From contig JBEDUI010000218.1 in NCBI GenBank assembly GCA_040414495.1, forward strand, positions 1 through 5,712: a stretch of DNA of 5,712 nt. The letters are read 5' to 3'. Shown piece after piece: positions 5,195-5,712 of this stretch. The stretch comes from DATAVB01 sp040414495 (GTDB lineage Bacteria; Actinomycetota; Actinomycetes; Mycobacteriales; QHCD01). Both the position numbers and the translations under genes were made by a program. The notes beneath the pieces are model-generated. The model had not been told where the DNA came from. It searched no databases and saw only the letters and a list, made by a program, of their open reading frames with translations. Positions within the stretch are counted from its first letter, which is position 1. Each line of letters starts with the position of its first letter.

Positions 5195-5712
5195 TTACTG
5201 GACGAGTTTGGTCAGCCGTTGGCCCGAGATCGCGGCACGGCGCAGTCTCGGGCTGACCCGGTAGCGGCCGGTCGGGTAGGCGGCGTGCAGCCGGTCCAGG
5301 ATCGCGACCACGGCCGGGGCGCCGATTCGGTCGCCCCACTCCAGCGGCCCGAGCGGGTAGTTGACGCCCAACCGCATCGCACGGTCCACATCGGACGGTG
5401 TAGCGACGCCGCGGGCCACCAGGTCGACCGCCTCGTTCACGAGCATCGCCACGGTCCGGGCCACCACCAGCCCCGGTACGTCGTCGATCAGGACCAGTTC
5501 GCGGCCGATTACCGCCGCCGCCTCGGCCTCGGCGGCTTCGGGCGCGCCGTCGCTGAGCGCGCCGGCGACCAGGCCAGGCCGCTCGCCCACCAGGTCCAGT
5601 AATACGACCGGGCGGCCGAGTTCGGCGGCCATTTCCGTGGCGGTACGGCCGTCGGTGACCTGTAGTCGCGCGCCACACGGCAGGTCACTTGGCGTGATGG
5701 TGAGCGGCTCAC
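5195..5712 (-). CDS. 3-hydroxyacyl-CoA dehydrogenase, PaaH-like (C-terminal 171 residues; start outside window)
   Basis: The minus-strand frame is open from the right edge to a TAA at 5197-5195, so the N-terminal NAD-binding part is missing from view. Near the start of the visible part, LQVTDGRTATEMAAELGRP and VVLLDLV look like the reduced Rossmann-fold segment found between the two helical domains of PaaH-type dehydrogenases. Then IDDVPGLVVARTVAMLVNEA, VDRAMRLGVNYPLGPLEWGD and the RYRVSPRLRR end form a 3HCDH C-terminal domain. The helical-domain Asn expected in PGFxVNR of single-domain enzymes is Ala here (PGLVVAR), as expected if this is the second, non-catalytic domain. Such enzymes oxidise 3-hydroxyacyl-CoA with NAD+ in phenylacetate breakdown or beta-oxidation; the exact substrate is not decidable here. 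An internal ATG at 5632 is not the real start because homology continues upstream of it. Convergent with panB. Confidence 0.9.
   Translation of the reverse strand, partial: EPLTITPSDLPCGARLQVTDGRTATEMAAELGRPVVLLDLVGERPGLVAGALSDGAPEAAEAEAAAVIGRELVLIDDVPGLVVARTVAMLVNEAVDLVARGVATPSDVDRAMRLGVNYPLGPLEWGDRIGAPAVVAILDRLHAAYPTGRYRVSPRLRRAAISGQRLTKLVQ

Noticed and set aside
1..5712. CRISPR array, insertion sequence, tRNA, prophage or defence genes
   Set aside because: No spaced direct repeats, terminal inverted repeats, transposase or tRNA-like folds were seen; all long frames are explained by core genes.

Overview
The window looks like chromosomal DNA from a high-GC actinobacterium. The signs are strong G/C preference at third codon positions, two mycobacterial/actinomycete-style lipoproteins, an LdtMt2-type L,D-transpeptidase, a PanB very close to the actinobacterial type, and a NadE of the roughly 590-residue Streptomyces-like form rather than the longer mycobacterial form. 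The genus cannot be fixed from the sequence; Mycobacterium itself is unlikely.

Layout, left to right. (1) 1-21, minus strand: the first seven codons (MDKQQEF) of a glutamine synthetase-family gene that runs off the left edge, most like actinobacterial glnA2. (2) 22-203: divergent control region with a GlnR-like box on the glnA2 side and a -10-like hexamer on the other. (3) 204-893, plus: Ser/Pro-linker lipoprotein, probably DUF3558-like. (4) 922-957: perfect 14-bp terminator hairpin between convergent genes. (5) 968-2227, minus: lipoprotein L,D-transpeptidase with Ig-like domains and a YkuD catalytic domain. (6) 2228-2523: non-coding divergent region with inverted AGGTCA/TGACCT half-sites and a possible leaderless promoter for nadE. 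(7) 2524-4311, plus: nadE. (8) 4333-5178, plus: panB, 21 nt after nadE with a good ribosome binding site, so probably one operon. (9) 5195-5712, minus: C-terminal 171 residues of a PaaH-like 3-hydroxyacyl-CoA dehydrogenase running off the right edge.

How they fit together: NadE (last step of NAD+ synthesis, glutamine-dependent) and PanB (first committed step of pantothenate/CoA synthesis) form a cofactor-biosynthesis pair. The nearby glutamine synthetase-family gene recalls actinobacterial neighbourhoods in which glnA2, nadE and panB lie close together. The two lipoproteins are envelope functions inserted in this neighbourhood; the transpeptidase makes 3-3 peptidoglycan cross-links. The acyl-CoA dehydrogenase gene is convergent with panB and belongs to a different unit.

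I found no mobile element, CRISPR, phage gene or defence system. This is mostly ordinary core genome. The points most worth checking are regulatory (GlnR-like box, nadE leaderless start, inverted repeats) and an unusual ATP-site loop in NadE.
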